The notes: generated from the sequence alone by a model not told the origin. 46,421 nt of DNA from an uncultured Clostridium sp. (GCA_902462295.1 CABQAZ010000013.1:1-46421), one strand, 5' to 3'; shown: positions 33,329 through 41,025, counted from the stretch's first letter. Translations and numbers: made by a program.

Positions 33329-33877
33329 ATGGATGATATAACAATATCTATAATAGGGATAATGATATCTTCAATATTAATGTTTTTAACACCATTAGTA
33401 TTAATAGCTGATAGAGCTGATGATATAGCTCAATTATCTGCACAAACAGTTACATCTGAATTTGTCAATGAAGTTGTAAGAGCTGGAAAAATAACATCAG
33501 ATGAATATCAAACTTTTATCTCTAGTTTATATGCATCTGGAAATACATATGATATTGATATGGAAGTAAAAATATTAGATGAGACACCATCCAAAAGAGT
33601 TACAGATGATACTGGAACAGTAGGTAATAATTCATATTATTCAATATTTACAAGCCAAATAGAAGACAAAATAGGTTTATCTGCACAAAACACAATTAAT
33701 AATAGAAATGGAAAACTTATATTAAAACAAGGAGATATAATACAAGTGACAGTAAAAAACAATAGTAGAACATTATCTCAAACACTAAAAAGAGTATATT
33801 TTAATCTAACAGGAGATGATTTACATATAATTGCTGCAAGTTCATCTGGAACAATAACTATAAATGGAGCAACATAA
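33329..33877 (+). CDS. Single-helix surface protein, last gene of the Tad-like operon (182 aa)
   Basis: 182-aa protein starting MDDITISIIG, with a membrane helix to about residue 27. Then comes LIADRADDIAQLSAQTVTSE and a helical YQTFISSLYASGNTYDIDM segment, then a beta-rich tail ending GTITINGAT. It lacks the MEN start and motif but shares the plan of a very short N-terminus before one helix. The TadE-like minor pilins of other systems have a similar size and plan, but I cannot confirm homology. It starts 18 bases after the previous stop, and the operon terminator overlaps its stop codon. Confidence 0.65.
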   Translation: MDDITISIIGIMISSILMFLTPLVLIADRADDIAQLSAQTVTSEFVNEVVRAGKITSDEYQTFISSLYASGNTYDIDMEVKILDETPSKRVTDDTGTVGNNSYYSIFTSQIEDKIGLSAQNTINNRNGKLILKQGDIIQVTVKNNSRTLSQTLKRVYFNLTGDDLHIIAASSSGTITINGAT

Positions 33878-33916
33878 AATGATTATTTTTAAAACAAAAA
33901 TTAATCATTTTTTATT
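33877..33916 (+). terminator. Terminator of the Tad-like operon
   Basis: Stem AAAATGATTA/TAATCATTTT followed by a T-rich tract. It overlaps the last stop codon. Confidence 0.75.
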
Positions 33917-33941
33917 TTGTACAAAAGTAAAAAAATAATGT

Positions 33942-33971
33942 GTATAAAAAGAAAAATTAATACAAATAATA
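33942..33971 (+). promoter_or_regulatory. Candidate forespore (sigma-G/F-like) promoter of spoIVB
   Basis: GTATAA at 33942-33947 and CAAATAATA from 33963, about 16 bases apart. This loosely fits the sigma-G form, and spoIVB is a forespore gene in Bacillus. No sigma-A pair is present. Confidence 0.35.
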
Positions 33972-33992
33972 AAATTTAAAGGAGTAAAAAGT

Positions 33993-35048
33993 ATGAAAAC
34001 ACTCAAAAGGATAATATTATTATTTATATTAGTTTTTCTTTTTGTATTTGTATTATCAAGAAGTTATTTACCACAAACTATAGCGGTAAAAGGAGAAGAA
34101 ATAAAAATATCAGATATACAAGTAATACCAATAGGAGAAATAGTTGGAATAAAATTATACACAAGTGGAGTATTAGTAGTTGGAACATCAAGTATAGAAA
34201 GTATAGATGGACAAACATATAAGCCATATGAAAATACAGGAATAAAAGAGGGAGACTCAATAATATCAATAAATGATATTATTATAAACAATACAGAAGA
34301 ATTAATAGACGCAATAAATATGTATGAGGGAGAAAAAATAAAAATAACATATATAAGAAATGACAAAGAAGAAACATGTGATATTATTCCAGTAAAAGAC
34401 AAAGTTGGAAAATATAAAATAGGATTATGGGTAAGAGACAGTGCTGCAGGAATAGGAACAATAACATTTTATAATGAAGAAACACAAAGCTTTGCAGGAT
34501 TAGGTCATGCAATAACAGATATAGATACAGGAGATATATTGCAAACATCATCAGGAGAGGTAGACAATGTAAATATAGTATCAGTAATAAAAGGACAAGA
34601 AGAACAACCAGGAAAAATTCAAGGAAGTATAAGGCAAAATAGTATGATAGGAAATATTTATAAAAATACGCAATATGGAATATATGGAATAATAAAAAAT
34701 TCAAGTAATATGAATATAGATTATTCTAAAAAGATGTATGTAGCAGAAAGACAGGAAATAAATTTAGGTGAAGCAACAATATTATCTAATATAAATGGAC
34801 AAGTTAAAGAATATAAAATAGAGATACAAAAAACATATTTAAATAATAATTATGACAATAAAAGTATGGTAATAAAAGTAACAGATGAAGAATTATTAAA
34901 TAAAACTGGTGGAATAATTCAAGGAATGAGTGGTTCTCCAATTATACAAAATGGAAAATTTTGTGGAGCGATAACACATGTATTTGTAAAAGATCCTAGT
35001 ATTGGATATGCCGTTTTTGCTGACAGAATGTTAAGTGAATTAGAATAA
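33993..35048 (+). CDS. spoIVB: SpoIVB serine peptidase (S55 family)
   Basis: 351-aa forespore-secreted protease that signals across the inter-membrane space to activate sigma-K processing. An N-terminal membrane helix (about 5-25) is followed by a PDZ domain (about 45-130, with YENTGIKEGDSIISIND). The S55 domain starts GLWVRDSAAGIGTITFY, has His172 in GLGHAITD and the nucleophile Ser313 in GMSGSPI, and closes with HVFVKDPSIGYAVF. Slightly shorter than Bacillus SpoIVB (about 425 aa), as in other Clostridia. RBS AAGGAG. Directly downstream of the Tad-like operon but separated by its terminator. Confidence 0.93.
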   Translation: MKTLKRIILLFILVFLFVFVLSRSYLPQTIAVKGEEIKISDIQVIPIGEIVGIKLYTSGVLVVGTSSIESIDGQTYKPYENTGIKEGDSIISINDIIINNTEELIDAINMYEGEKIKITYIRNDKEETCDIIPVKDKVGKYKIGLWVRDSAAGIGTITFYNEETQSFAGLGHAITDIDTGDILQTSSGEVDNVNIVSVIKGQEEQPGKIQGSIRQNSMIGNIYKNTQYGIYGIIKNSSNMNIDYSKKMYVAERQEINLGEATILSNINGQVKEYKIEIQKTYLNNNYDNKSMVIKVTDEELLNKTGGIIQGMSGSPIIQNGKFCGAITHVFVKDPSIGYAVFADRMLSELE

Positions 35049-35146
35049 AAAATTTTATAATATTATAATAGAATTGGGAGTATTTTACTTTGACATGTTA
35101 TAAAAAAAATAGTATTATGAAAGTAGAGAAAAATTTATAAGTACTA

Positions 35147-35175
35147 TTGACAAAAAAATATGTTTTATATATAAT
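35147..35175 (+). promoter_or_regulatory. Consensus sigma-A promoter of the cohesin-like gene
   Basis: Perfect TTGACA (35147-35152), 17 bases, perfect TATAAT (35170-35175), leaving a leader of about 50 nt. Confidence 0.9.
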
Positions 35176-35231
35176 TCTTAGTAGAAAATTATAAAATAAA
35201 TTGTAAAAAAACATAAGAGGAAGGGATAAAA

Positions 35232-35984
35232 ATGAGAAAAGTTATAATAAGTTTATTAATGGTAATAGTAATGATTGGAGCAATGATAGGAACATCATAT
35301 GCTGCACAATTAACAGCTACAATAGAAATTAAACCAAGTGTAACAGAAGTATCAGCAGGAGATAAAGTTACATTTTCATTTGTAATAAAAAATGTAACAA
35401 ATGCACTAAATGATTCAATAGGAGCAATAGAAGGAAAAGTAGAATATGATACAAACTTTTTTGAATTAGACTCAGATACAACTTTATCAACTGGAGGAGA
35501 ATCAGGAGAAAACTTTAATGTATTAAAAGACACAAAAGAAGGTGCAACAATAGCAAAATTAGTATTAAAAGTAAAAGATAAACCAACAGGAAGTGGAGTA
35601 GTAAAATTCACTAACTTATCAGCATCAGATGGAGATACAAGTAAAGAAGAAAATGAAGCTATAGCTAAAACAGCAGATCAAGAATTTACAATAAAACTAA
35701 AAACAAATACATCAACTGATCCAGATACAGAAGAGCCAGAAAATCCAAGTACACCTAATAATCCATCAAACCCATCAAATTCATCTGATCAAACAGATAC
35801 AGATAAGTCAACAGAAACACCTGGAGAAACTCCAACAAAGCAAAACGGAAATGATTCAACAATTGCAAATAAAAGCTACGATAAAGCAGGAATAAGTATA
35901 ATGCTTTTGATTGCTATAATAATAAGTTTAATAGTAGCAATAGTAATGTATAAAAAAAACCAAAAATTTAGAGATATAAAATAA
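35232..35984 (+). CDS. Cohesin-like surface protein with C-terminal membrane anchor
   Basis: 250-aa secreted, membrane-tethered protein. Signal peptide at residues 1-25 (ends GTSYAA). Residues about 27-155 resemble a cohesin domain: ATIEIKPSVTEVSAGDKVTF, then GAIEGKVEYDTNFFEL and a closing strand near QEFTIKL. A Pro/Ser/Thr/Asn linker (about 160-215) spans the wall. The end is one membrane helix and a short basic tail, without an LPXTG motif. In cellulosomes cohesins bind dockerins; here no dockerin or glycosidase is nearby, so the partner is unknown. Cohesin assignment is by eye and tentative. It has its own strong promoter and terminator. Confidence 0.72.
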   Translation: MRKVIISLLMVIVMIGAMIGTSYAAQLTATIEIKPSVTEVSAGDKVTFSFVIKNVTNALNDSIGAIEGKVEYDTNFFELDSDTTLSTGGESGENFNVLKDTKEGATIAKLVLKVKDKPTGSGVVKFTNLSASDGDTSKEENEAIAKTADQEFTIKLKTNTSTDPDTEEPENPSTPNNPSNPSNSSDQTDTDKSTETPGETPTKQNGNDSTIANKSYDKAGISIMLLIAIIISLIVAIVMYKKNQKFRDIK

Positions 35985-36000
35985 ATTTATTTAAAATATT

Positions 36001-36027
36001 GGGAACCAGATATTTGGGTTCCTTTTT
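36001..36027 (+). terminator. Terminator of the cohesin-like gene
   Basis: GGAACC/GGTTCC stem around AGATATTTG, then TTTTT. Confidence 0.75.
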
Positions 36028-36069
36028 AATTTGTATTTATAGTATAATGGCTAAGTTAAAATAAATATA

Positions 36070-36173
36070 AAAAAATACTAAAAATATAAGCTTTTCATTA
36101 CATTACTCAATTTCTTAAATTTCTCCATGCACATTCGTAATTTCATTCAAAGCTTATATTTTTAGTATTTTTT
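36070..36173. repeat. 104-bp AAGCTT inverted-repeat element (short copy)
   Basis: A perfect 24-bp inverted repeat (36070-36093 and 36150-36173) bounds a 56-base interior. The interior matches both ends of the long copy at 14662-14850 but lacks its central ~85 bases. The outer arm bases differ from those of the long copy yet pair perfectly here. It fills most of the 319-base gap between the cohesin-like gene and DUF5662. The rest of the gap (36174-36303) is A+T-rich with TATATAATGTA repeats and no gene. Confidence 0.85.
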
Positions 36174-36303
36174 ATAAGAAGTTCAATAAAACCATTATAC
36201 TATAACAATTTATCAAAAAGGAAGAAAAAATAGTGCAAAATCGTGAAAAATATGATATATATAATGTATATAATGTATAGTTATTTTAGAAAAGGAGCAA
36301 AAC

Positions 36304-36876
36304 ATGAAGATATCAAACATATTTAAACATATAAAATTAGTAACAAAACATAAATGGATAGTATTTAAATTATGTTTTAAAGTAGGAATTCCATGGAGAG
36401 GTTTTATGCATGATTGGTCAAAGTTTTCTCCAACAGAATTTTGGGAAAGTGTAAAATATTATGATGGACATAAAAGTCCAATAATGGCATGTAAAGCTGA
36501 CAAAGGATATTCAGAAGCATGGTTACATCACAAAGGAAGAAATAAACATCATCATCAATACTGGATAGATTTATCAATACCGGAAAAAACCATAATAATG
36601 CCATACAAATATGCTGTAGAAATGGTATGTGATGAATTAGCTGCAGGGATAGTATATAACGGAAAAAATTGGACTAAAAATACGCAATTAGATTATTATA
36701 TAAATAAAGAAAGAGAAAAAAATTTAATACATCCACAAATAGACAAATTTATGATAGCTGTATTAACTGAAATAAGCAAAAATGGAATGAATAAAACTTT
36801 AACAAAGAAAAATATGAAAGAATTATATGAAAAATATTGTATTAGAATGGAGAATTTAGATGAGAATAAGATTTAA
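36304..36876 (+). CDS. DUF5662-family protein
   Basis: 190-aa protein of unknown function. Features seen are HKWIVFKLCFKVGIPWRGFMHDWSKFSPTEFW, WLHHKGRNKHHHQYWIDLS, and MPYKYAVEMVCDELAAGIVYNGKNW. The conserved His/Asp spread (HDWSKFS, HHKGRNKHHHQYW, CDELAAG) recalls metal-dependent HD-type hydrolases, which is an inference. No membrane segment. It starts with AAAGGAG and overlaps trmB by 17 bases, so the pair is co-translated. Confidence 0.85.
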   Translation: MKISNIFKHIKLVTKHKWIVFKLCFKVGIPWRGFMHDWSKFSPTEFWESVKYYDGHKSPIMACKADKGYSEAWLHHKGRNKHHHQYWIDLSIPEKTIIMPYKYAVEMVCDELAAGIVYNGKNWTKNTQLDYYINKEREKNLIHPQIDKFMIAVLTEISKNGMNKTLTKKNMKELYEKYCIRMENLDENKI

Positions 36877-37525
36877 ACCATGGGCAAGACCAGAATTAGA
36901 AGCAAGTAGTTTTTATAGAGACAATCCGGAAGAACTAAAAAATAAATGGAAAGAAGAATTTGAAAAAGATAATAATCCAATACATCTGGAACTTGGATGT
37001 GGAAAAGGACAATTTATATCACAAATGGCTGTAAAAAATCCTGATATAAATTATATTGCAATAGATTTAGTTGATGCAATGTTAGGATTAGCCAAAAGAA
37101 ATGTAGAACAAGTTTATAAAGAAGAAAATAAAAAAATTAATAACATATTATTAACTAGATTTGATATAGAAAGAATTAATTTAATATTAGGAGAGCAAGA
37201 TAACATAAAAAGAATATATATTAATTTTTGTAATCCATGGCCTAAAGGTAAACATAGAAAAAAAAGATTAACACATACAAGGCAACTAGAGAAATATAAA
37301 ACTTTTTTATCAAAAGAGGGAGAAGTTTATTTTAAAACAGATGATGATGAATTATTTAATGCAAGTTTAGGATATTTTGAAGAATCAGGTTTTATAATAA
37401 TGAAAAAAACATATGATTTGCATAGTGAACCAATATGGAAAAATAATATAGAAACAGAACATGAGAAAATGTTCTCAGAACAAGGGATAAAAATAAAAGC
37501 ATTAATAGCAAAATTAAGAACATAA
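36860..37525 (+). CDS. trmB: tRNA (guanine-N7-)-methyltransferase (TrmB)
   Basis: 221-aa AdoMet-dependent enzyme making m7G46 in the tRNA variable loop. Seen are HLELGCGKGQF (AdoMet loop), NYIAIDLVDAMLGLAKRN, NFCNPWPKGKHRKKRL with the conserved PWPK and RRL-type basic stretch, and YFKTDDDELFNASL near the C-terminus. The final ETEHEKMFSEQGIKI matches the TE-x-(K/R)-x(5)-G-x-x-I end of the family. Normal length. Overlaps the DUF5662 gene at its start. Confidence 0.96.
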   Translation: MRIRFKPWARPELEASSFYRDNPEELKNKWKEEFEKDNNPIHLELGCGKGQFISQMAVKNPDINYIAIDLVDAMLGLAKRNVEQVYKEENKKINNILLTRFDIERINLILGEQDNIKRIYINFCNPWPKGKHRKKRLTHTRQLEKYKTFLSKEGEVYFKTDDDELFNASLGYFEESGFIIMKKTYDLHSEPIWKNNIETEHEKMFSEQGIKIKALIAKLRT

Positions 37526-37599
37526 TTAAAATAAAAACATATAATGTATTATGAATTTTAAAGGTATGTAATAATACCTAAAGAAAGGAAGAAAATAAA

Positions 37600-38283
37600 A
37601 TGAATGATTCATTATATGAAGACTATATGAGAAGTGTATTAGGTTATCAGCCAACAAATAATTATCAAAATACATATGATATGAATTATGATAATTTAGA
37701 TATGTCTACTATTCCTACTTCTGCTACTGTACCTACAATGGCAAATATGCAAACAATACCATCTATGTCAGCAATGAGCAATATACAAATACAAGAATTG
37801 GAGAATTGTTATCCTGATATATATAGAATAATATATCCAATGATACAAAGAACATGTGAGCGAAATACAAGAGCTATTACCAAAGAAGCAATAGATAGTA
37901 TGACAGATGAAATTTATTTTGCTATAGATGATAATATGGTTACAGAAAATAGAGGAAATGATAGTAAAGAGATTAAAGAGATTAAAGATACAAAATTAGC
38001 AACATCTTCAAATTCAAAAACAGAAGAACGTGAAGATAGACAAAGAATTGTTAGAAATCCTACATTAAGAGATTTAATCCAAATTTTATTATTAAGAGAA
38101 TTGTTAACTGGACCTGGTCCTGGAAGACCACCAATGAGACCAAGACCACCTCGTCCACCAATGAGACCTCCAATGCGTCCACCGATGAGACCACCAATGA
38201 GACCTCAACCAAGAGGGGATGTATATAATAACAGAGAGTATTTTTCTTCATTAGACGATGGATATGATTTATATGAATATTAA
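37600..38283 (+). CDS. Hypothetical protein with RPPM repeats, possible spore coat-like protein
   Basis: 227-aa protein of unknown function. The N-terminal 65 residues are rich in Asn, Tyr, Met, Thr and Ser. A conserved-looking core, ELENCYPDIYRIIYPMIQRTCE and AITKEAIDSMTDEIYFAI, spans about 65-110. A charged linker and a short helix with RDLIQILLLRELL follow, then about seven Pro-Pro-Met-Arg type repeats (residues about 172-205). It ends in a Tyr/Asp-rich acidic tail. Tyr-rich and PR-rich composition of this kind is common in Clostridial spore coat or exosporium proteins, so a coat role is a guess from composition only. Followed by a terminator. Confidence 0.75.
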   Translation: MNDSLYEDYMRSVLGYQPTNNYQNTYDMNYDNLDMSTIPTSATVPTMANMQTIPSMSAMSNIQIQELENCYPDIYRIIYPMIQRTCERNTRAITKEAIDSMTDEIYFAIDDNMVTENRGNDSKEIKEIKDTKLATSSNSKTEEREDRQRIVRNPTLRDLIQILLLRELLTGPGPGRPPMRPRPPRPPMRPPMRPPMRPPMRPQPRGDVYNNREYFSSLDDGYDLYEY

Positions 38284-38299
38284 ATAATACAAGAAGAAG

Positions 38300-38322
38300 C
38301 GAGGGTGAATATCCTCGTTTTT
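38300..38322 (+). terminator. Terminator of the RPPM-repeat gene
   Basis: CGAGG/CCTCG stem with GTGAATAT loop, then TTTTT. Confidence 0.7.
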
Positions 38323-38339
38323 CTCCTTTTAGTAAAAAA

Positions 38340-38405
38340 CTCAAATCGGATGAGAACAAATCAAAGAAAAATTTTTGATTTTTCTTATTTGTTCTAGGTC
38401 TTGAG
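38340..38405. repeat. Imperfect long inverted repeat before the MBL gene
   Basis: GAACAAATCAAAGAAAAAT (38354) pairs with ATTTTTCTTATTTGTTC (to 38394) with a small bulge. An outer CTCAA/TTGAG pair closes the structure. It lies between a terminator and the next gene and may be a second terminator or a leader structure. Confidence 0.5.
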
Positions 38406-38454
38406 ATTTTTGTGAAATTATAGTAATATAATAAAAAAATATTGGAGGACAAGT

Positions 38455-39108
38455 ATGGAAAAATCAACTTTAAAATTTTTAGGAAGTGACTCTGGATTTG
38501 GAAAGAAAAATAATTCAGCATATATAGAGAGGGAGAATAAGATAACTATAATAGACTGTGGTTTTACAGTATTTCAAGAATTACAAAAAAAATTCGATTT
38601 TAATAAATACGAAGAAATAAATGTAATAATAACACATTTACATAATGACCATGCTGGAACATTAAGTCAGTTAATACTATATCTTTATTTTATATATAAC
38701 AAAAAAGTTAATGTTATTAGTAAATGTAAGAGAATTAAAGAATATTTGGATATAACAGGAACACCAGAATGTGCATATATACTAAAAGATACTAATGAAA
38801 ATATAGAGTTTATAAAAACAGAACATGTAAAACATTTAGATGCATATGGATTTAAATTACTAGTTGATGGAAAGAAAATTGTTTATACAGGAGATACAAA
38901 TACATTAGAACCATTTAAAAAATATCTAGATGACATACAAGAATTTTATGTTGATGTTTCTAAATTTGGTGGTGCACATTTAAAAATTGATGATATTATT
39001 GAAGAATTAAGAGAAATAAAAAATAAAGGAATAGATGTGTTTTTAATGCATATAGATGAAAGAGATTATATAGAAAGAGTGACAAATAATGAATTCTATT
39101 ATGCATAA
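38455..39108 (+). CDS. MBL-fold metallo-hydrolase
   Basis: 217-aa metallo-beta-lactamase-fold protein. The metal motif is THLHNDHAG (HxHxDH), with a supporting Asp in VYTGDTN, and a late His in FLMHIDE. The start, LKFLGSDSGFGKKNNSAYIERENKI, has the beta-sheet entry typical of RNase Z-like or phosphodiesterase-like MBL proteins, but it is shorter than RNase Z and lacks its exosite arm. The substrate is unknown. RBS GGAGG. Terminated by a strong hairpin at 39197. Confidence 0.85.
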   Translation: MEKSTLKFLGSDSGFGKKNNSAYIERENKITIIDCGFTVFQELQKKFDFNKYEEINVIITHLHNDHAGTLSQLILYLYFIYNKKVNVISKCKRIKEYLDITGTPECAYILKDTNENIEFIKTEHVKHLDAYGFKLLVDGKKIVYTGDTNTLEPFKKYLDDIQEFYVDVSKFGGAHLKIDDIIEELREIKNKGIDVFLMHIDERDYIERVTNNEFYYA

Positions 39109-39196
39109 CAGTTATGCATATGAAAATATAAATAAATACATTATAGATTGAAAAAATGGAAAATTTTGTAATGACTATAGAAAAATATATAAAATT

Positions 39197-39230
39197 AAAA
39201 GATTATTCTAAAAAAAGAATAATCTTTTAT
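39197..39230. terminator. Terminator of the MBL-fold gene
   Basis: Perfect 13-bp stem AAAAGATTATTCT/AGAATAATCTTTT with T-rich flank. Confidence 0.8.
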
Positions 39231-39233
39231 ATT

Positions 39234-39262
39234 TTGACTAAAATATAAAAGAGAAATAAAAT
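39234..39262 (+). promoter_or_regulatory. Promoter of the CBS-domain gene
   Basis: TTGACT (39234-39239), 17 bases, TAAAAT (39257-39262). Confidence 0.7.
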
Positions 39263-39293
39263 TCTCAAAAAAGAAAAAAAGGAGTATATGGGT

Positions 39294-39740
39294 ATGAAAG
39301 TAAAAGATTGTATGTGTGGAGAAGTTTGTTGTGTAAAGCCAGAAACAAAAATAAATGATGTAGCAAAATTAATGCAAAAAAATCATATAGGCTGTGTACC
39401 TGTATGTGATAATAACAATTGCTTAGTTGGATTAATCACAGATAGAGACATTATATTAAGAACAGTTGCTTGTGATAAAGATGTAAAAAACACATCTGCA
39501 AGTGAGATAATGACATGTAATGTATGTACTTGCAATGGAAATGACGATGTGTTAGATGCAGAAAATAAAATGGCAGAAAATCAAATCAGAAGAATTCCAG
39601 TTGTTGATAAAGACAAAGTTATTGGAATTTTAACATTAGGTGATTTAGCTCATTATAATGAAGAAACTGGAGAAGATCACTTCTGTAACACTGTAGAAGA
39701 TATTTGTGGTTGTGGAGGACAAACTAAAAATAATTATTAG
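39294..39740 (+). CDS. Cysteine-rich CBS-domain pair protein
   Basis: 148-aa protein made of two CBS domains (about 8-60 and 70-125), a fold that usually binds adenine nucleotides and forms dimers. Motifs are GCVPVCDNNNCLVGLITDRDI and RRIPVVDKDKVIGILTLGDL. It has 14 Cys residues, including CMCGEVCC at the N-terminus, CNVCTC between the domains and CGCGG at the end. Such clusters are not part of the CBS fold and suggest bound metal or redox sensing. ATG at 39294 is preferred over 39288 because of spacing to AAGGAG. Monocistronic. Confidence 0.9.
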   Translation: MKVKDCMCGEVCCVKPETKINDVAKLMQKNHIGCVPVCDNNNCLVGLITDRDIILRTVACDKDVKNTSASEIMTCNVCTCNGNDDVLDAENKMAENQIRRIPVVDKDKVIGILTLGDLAHYNEETGEDHFCNTVEDICGCGGQTKNNY

Positions 39741-39765
39741 TAATAATAATATATTATTTAAAAGA

Positions 39766-39810
39766 GTTCTTAAATATAAGCTTTACAATTAAAAGTTTAT
39801 ATTTAGGAGC
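39766..39810. repeat. Minimal AAGCTT hairpin element
   Basis: Arms GTTCTTAAATATAAGCTT (39766-39783) and AAGTTTATATTTAGGAGC (39793-39810) form an 18-bp stem as RNA with three G-U pairs around a 9-base loop. The arm core TAAATATAAGCTT is that of the elements at 14662 and 36070. Confidence 0.65.
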
Positions 39811-39844
39811 TTAAAAATATATATTTACATAGAAAAGAGGACAA

Positions 39845-40933
39845 ATGTCAGAAGATTTAAATTATATTTATAAAATTATAAGAAGAGTTTTAAATGTAGC
39901 CCTTATTGTAGTTGGTGTATATATAGGGATAAAAATGGCAGTATTTTATATGCCATTCTTAATAGCATTTTTAATTTCATTGATGGTTGAACCAGCAATA
40001 AAATATTTTATGAAAAAAACTAAAATGACGAGAAGAATGAGTTCAATAATAATCTTTATAATAGTATTTTCTATTATAATAGGAAGTGTAACCATTGGGA
40101 TAATTTCATTAATATCAGAATCTACAAATCTTTTACAAACTTTAAATCTTTATATAGATAAAGCATATACACAAATACAGCAAACAATTGGAAAAATGAG
40201 TATAACTAAAATAAGTGTTTCAAACAATATATTAAATCTTGCACAAGATGCCTCAAAAGAAATTTTATTAAAAGTATCAAAATGGCTTACGAATTTTTTA
40301 ACAAAATTGATAGATATAGTAACATCTATTCCTACAATAGCAATATATATGGTTATAACAATTCTTTCTTTATATTTTATATGTACAGATAGAATATATA
40401 TTTTAGATTTTATGGAACATCATATGCCAAAAAGATGGGTAAAAAAAATAGGCGTACACATAAGAGAAATAACCAAAAGTTTAGGAGGGTATTTAAAAGC
40501 AGAGATGATACTTATATTAGTGTCATTTATAATTTCTGTAATAGGATTATATATTTTTAAATTTATTGGAATGAATGTTAAATATCCTCTTTTGATAGCA
40601 TTAGCTATTGGATTTGTAGATGCATTACCAATTTTGGGCTCTGGTTCTGTAATGGTTCCATGGTCAATTATTTTAGCAATAAATGGAGATATACAATTAG
40701 GAATTGCAGTTTTAATATTATGGATAGTAATGTCTCTTGTAAGACAGTTTTTAGAACCTAAAATTGTAAGTGGTAAGATAGGAATTCATCCTATTTTTAC
40801 ACTCATTGCTATGTATACTGGATTTAAAGTGATTGGTGTTATGGGAATGCTTGTTGGACCGATTGTTTTAATAATTTTAAAAAGTATTTTTGCAAGTAGA
40901 TTAGAAGAGGGAATATCAAAAAGTTTTATGTAG
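39845..40933 (+). CDS. AI-2E/YtvI-family membrane protein
   Basis: 362-aa polytopic protein with about eight membrane helices, of the AI-2E transporter (PerM/YtvI) family. The opening AVFYMPFLIAFLISLMVEPAIKYFMKK, the central GGYLKAEMILILVSFIISVIGLY, and FVDALPILGSGSVMVPWSIILA with later VRQFLEPKIVSGKIGIHP are family blocks. The size and N-terminus favour the sporulation-associated YtvI branch, which agrees with the other spore genes, but AI-2 export or ion transport cannot be excluded. RBS AAGAGGA. Followed 5 bases later by the long inverted repeat. Confidence 0.85.
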   Translation: MSEDLNYIYKIIRRVLNVALIVVGVYIGIKMAVFYMPFLIAFLISLMVEPAIKYFMKKTKMTRRMSSIIIFIIVFSIIIGSVTIGIISLISESTNLLQTLNLYIDKAYTQIQQTIGKMSITKISVSNNILNLAQDASKEILLKVSKWLTNFLTKLIDIVTSIPTIAIYMVITILSLYFICTDRIYILDFMEHHMPKRWVKKIGVHIREITKSLGGYLKAEMILILVSFIISVIGLYIFKFIGMNVKYPLLIALAIGFVDALPILGSGSVMVPWSIILAINGDIQLGIAVLILWIVMSLVRQFLEPKIVSGKIGIHPIFTLIAMYTGFKVIGVMGMLVGPIVLIILKSIFASRLEEGISKSFM

Positions 40934-40938
40934 CTGAA

Positions 40939-41025
40939 TTGCAAATTGCCCCTTTGGGACCGGGTATTTTCAGTGCAATATAAAAATGCACCGAAAATAC
41001 CCGGTCCCAAAGGGGCAATTTGCAA
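40939..41025. repeat. 33-bp perfect inverted repeat with TACCCGGTCCCA core
   Basis: Arms 40939-40971 and 40993-41025 are exact reverse complements, and GTGCA/TGCAC extends the stem after one G-T mismatch, leaving a short A+T loop. Each arm contains TACCCGGTCCCAAAGG, the same core as the array before feoA and the dnaE terminator. It lies right after the YtvI-like stop. Beyond a few A residues no U-run follows. Confidence 0.95.

Noticed and set aside
38060..38521. Open frame on the minus strand opposite the RPPM repeats
   Set aside because: It is produced by the repetitive codons of the + strand gene, has no RBS, and crosses two terminator-like structures.
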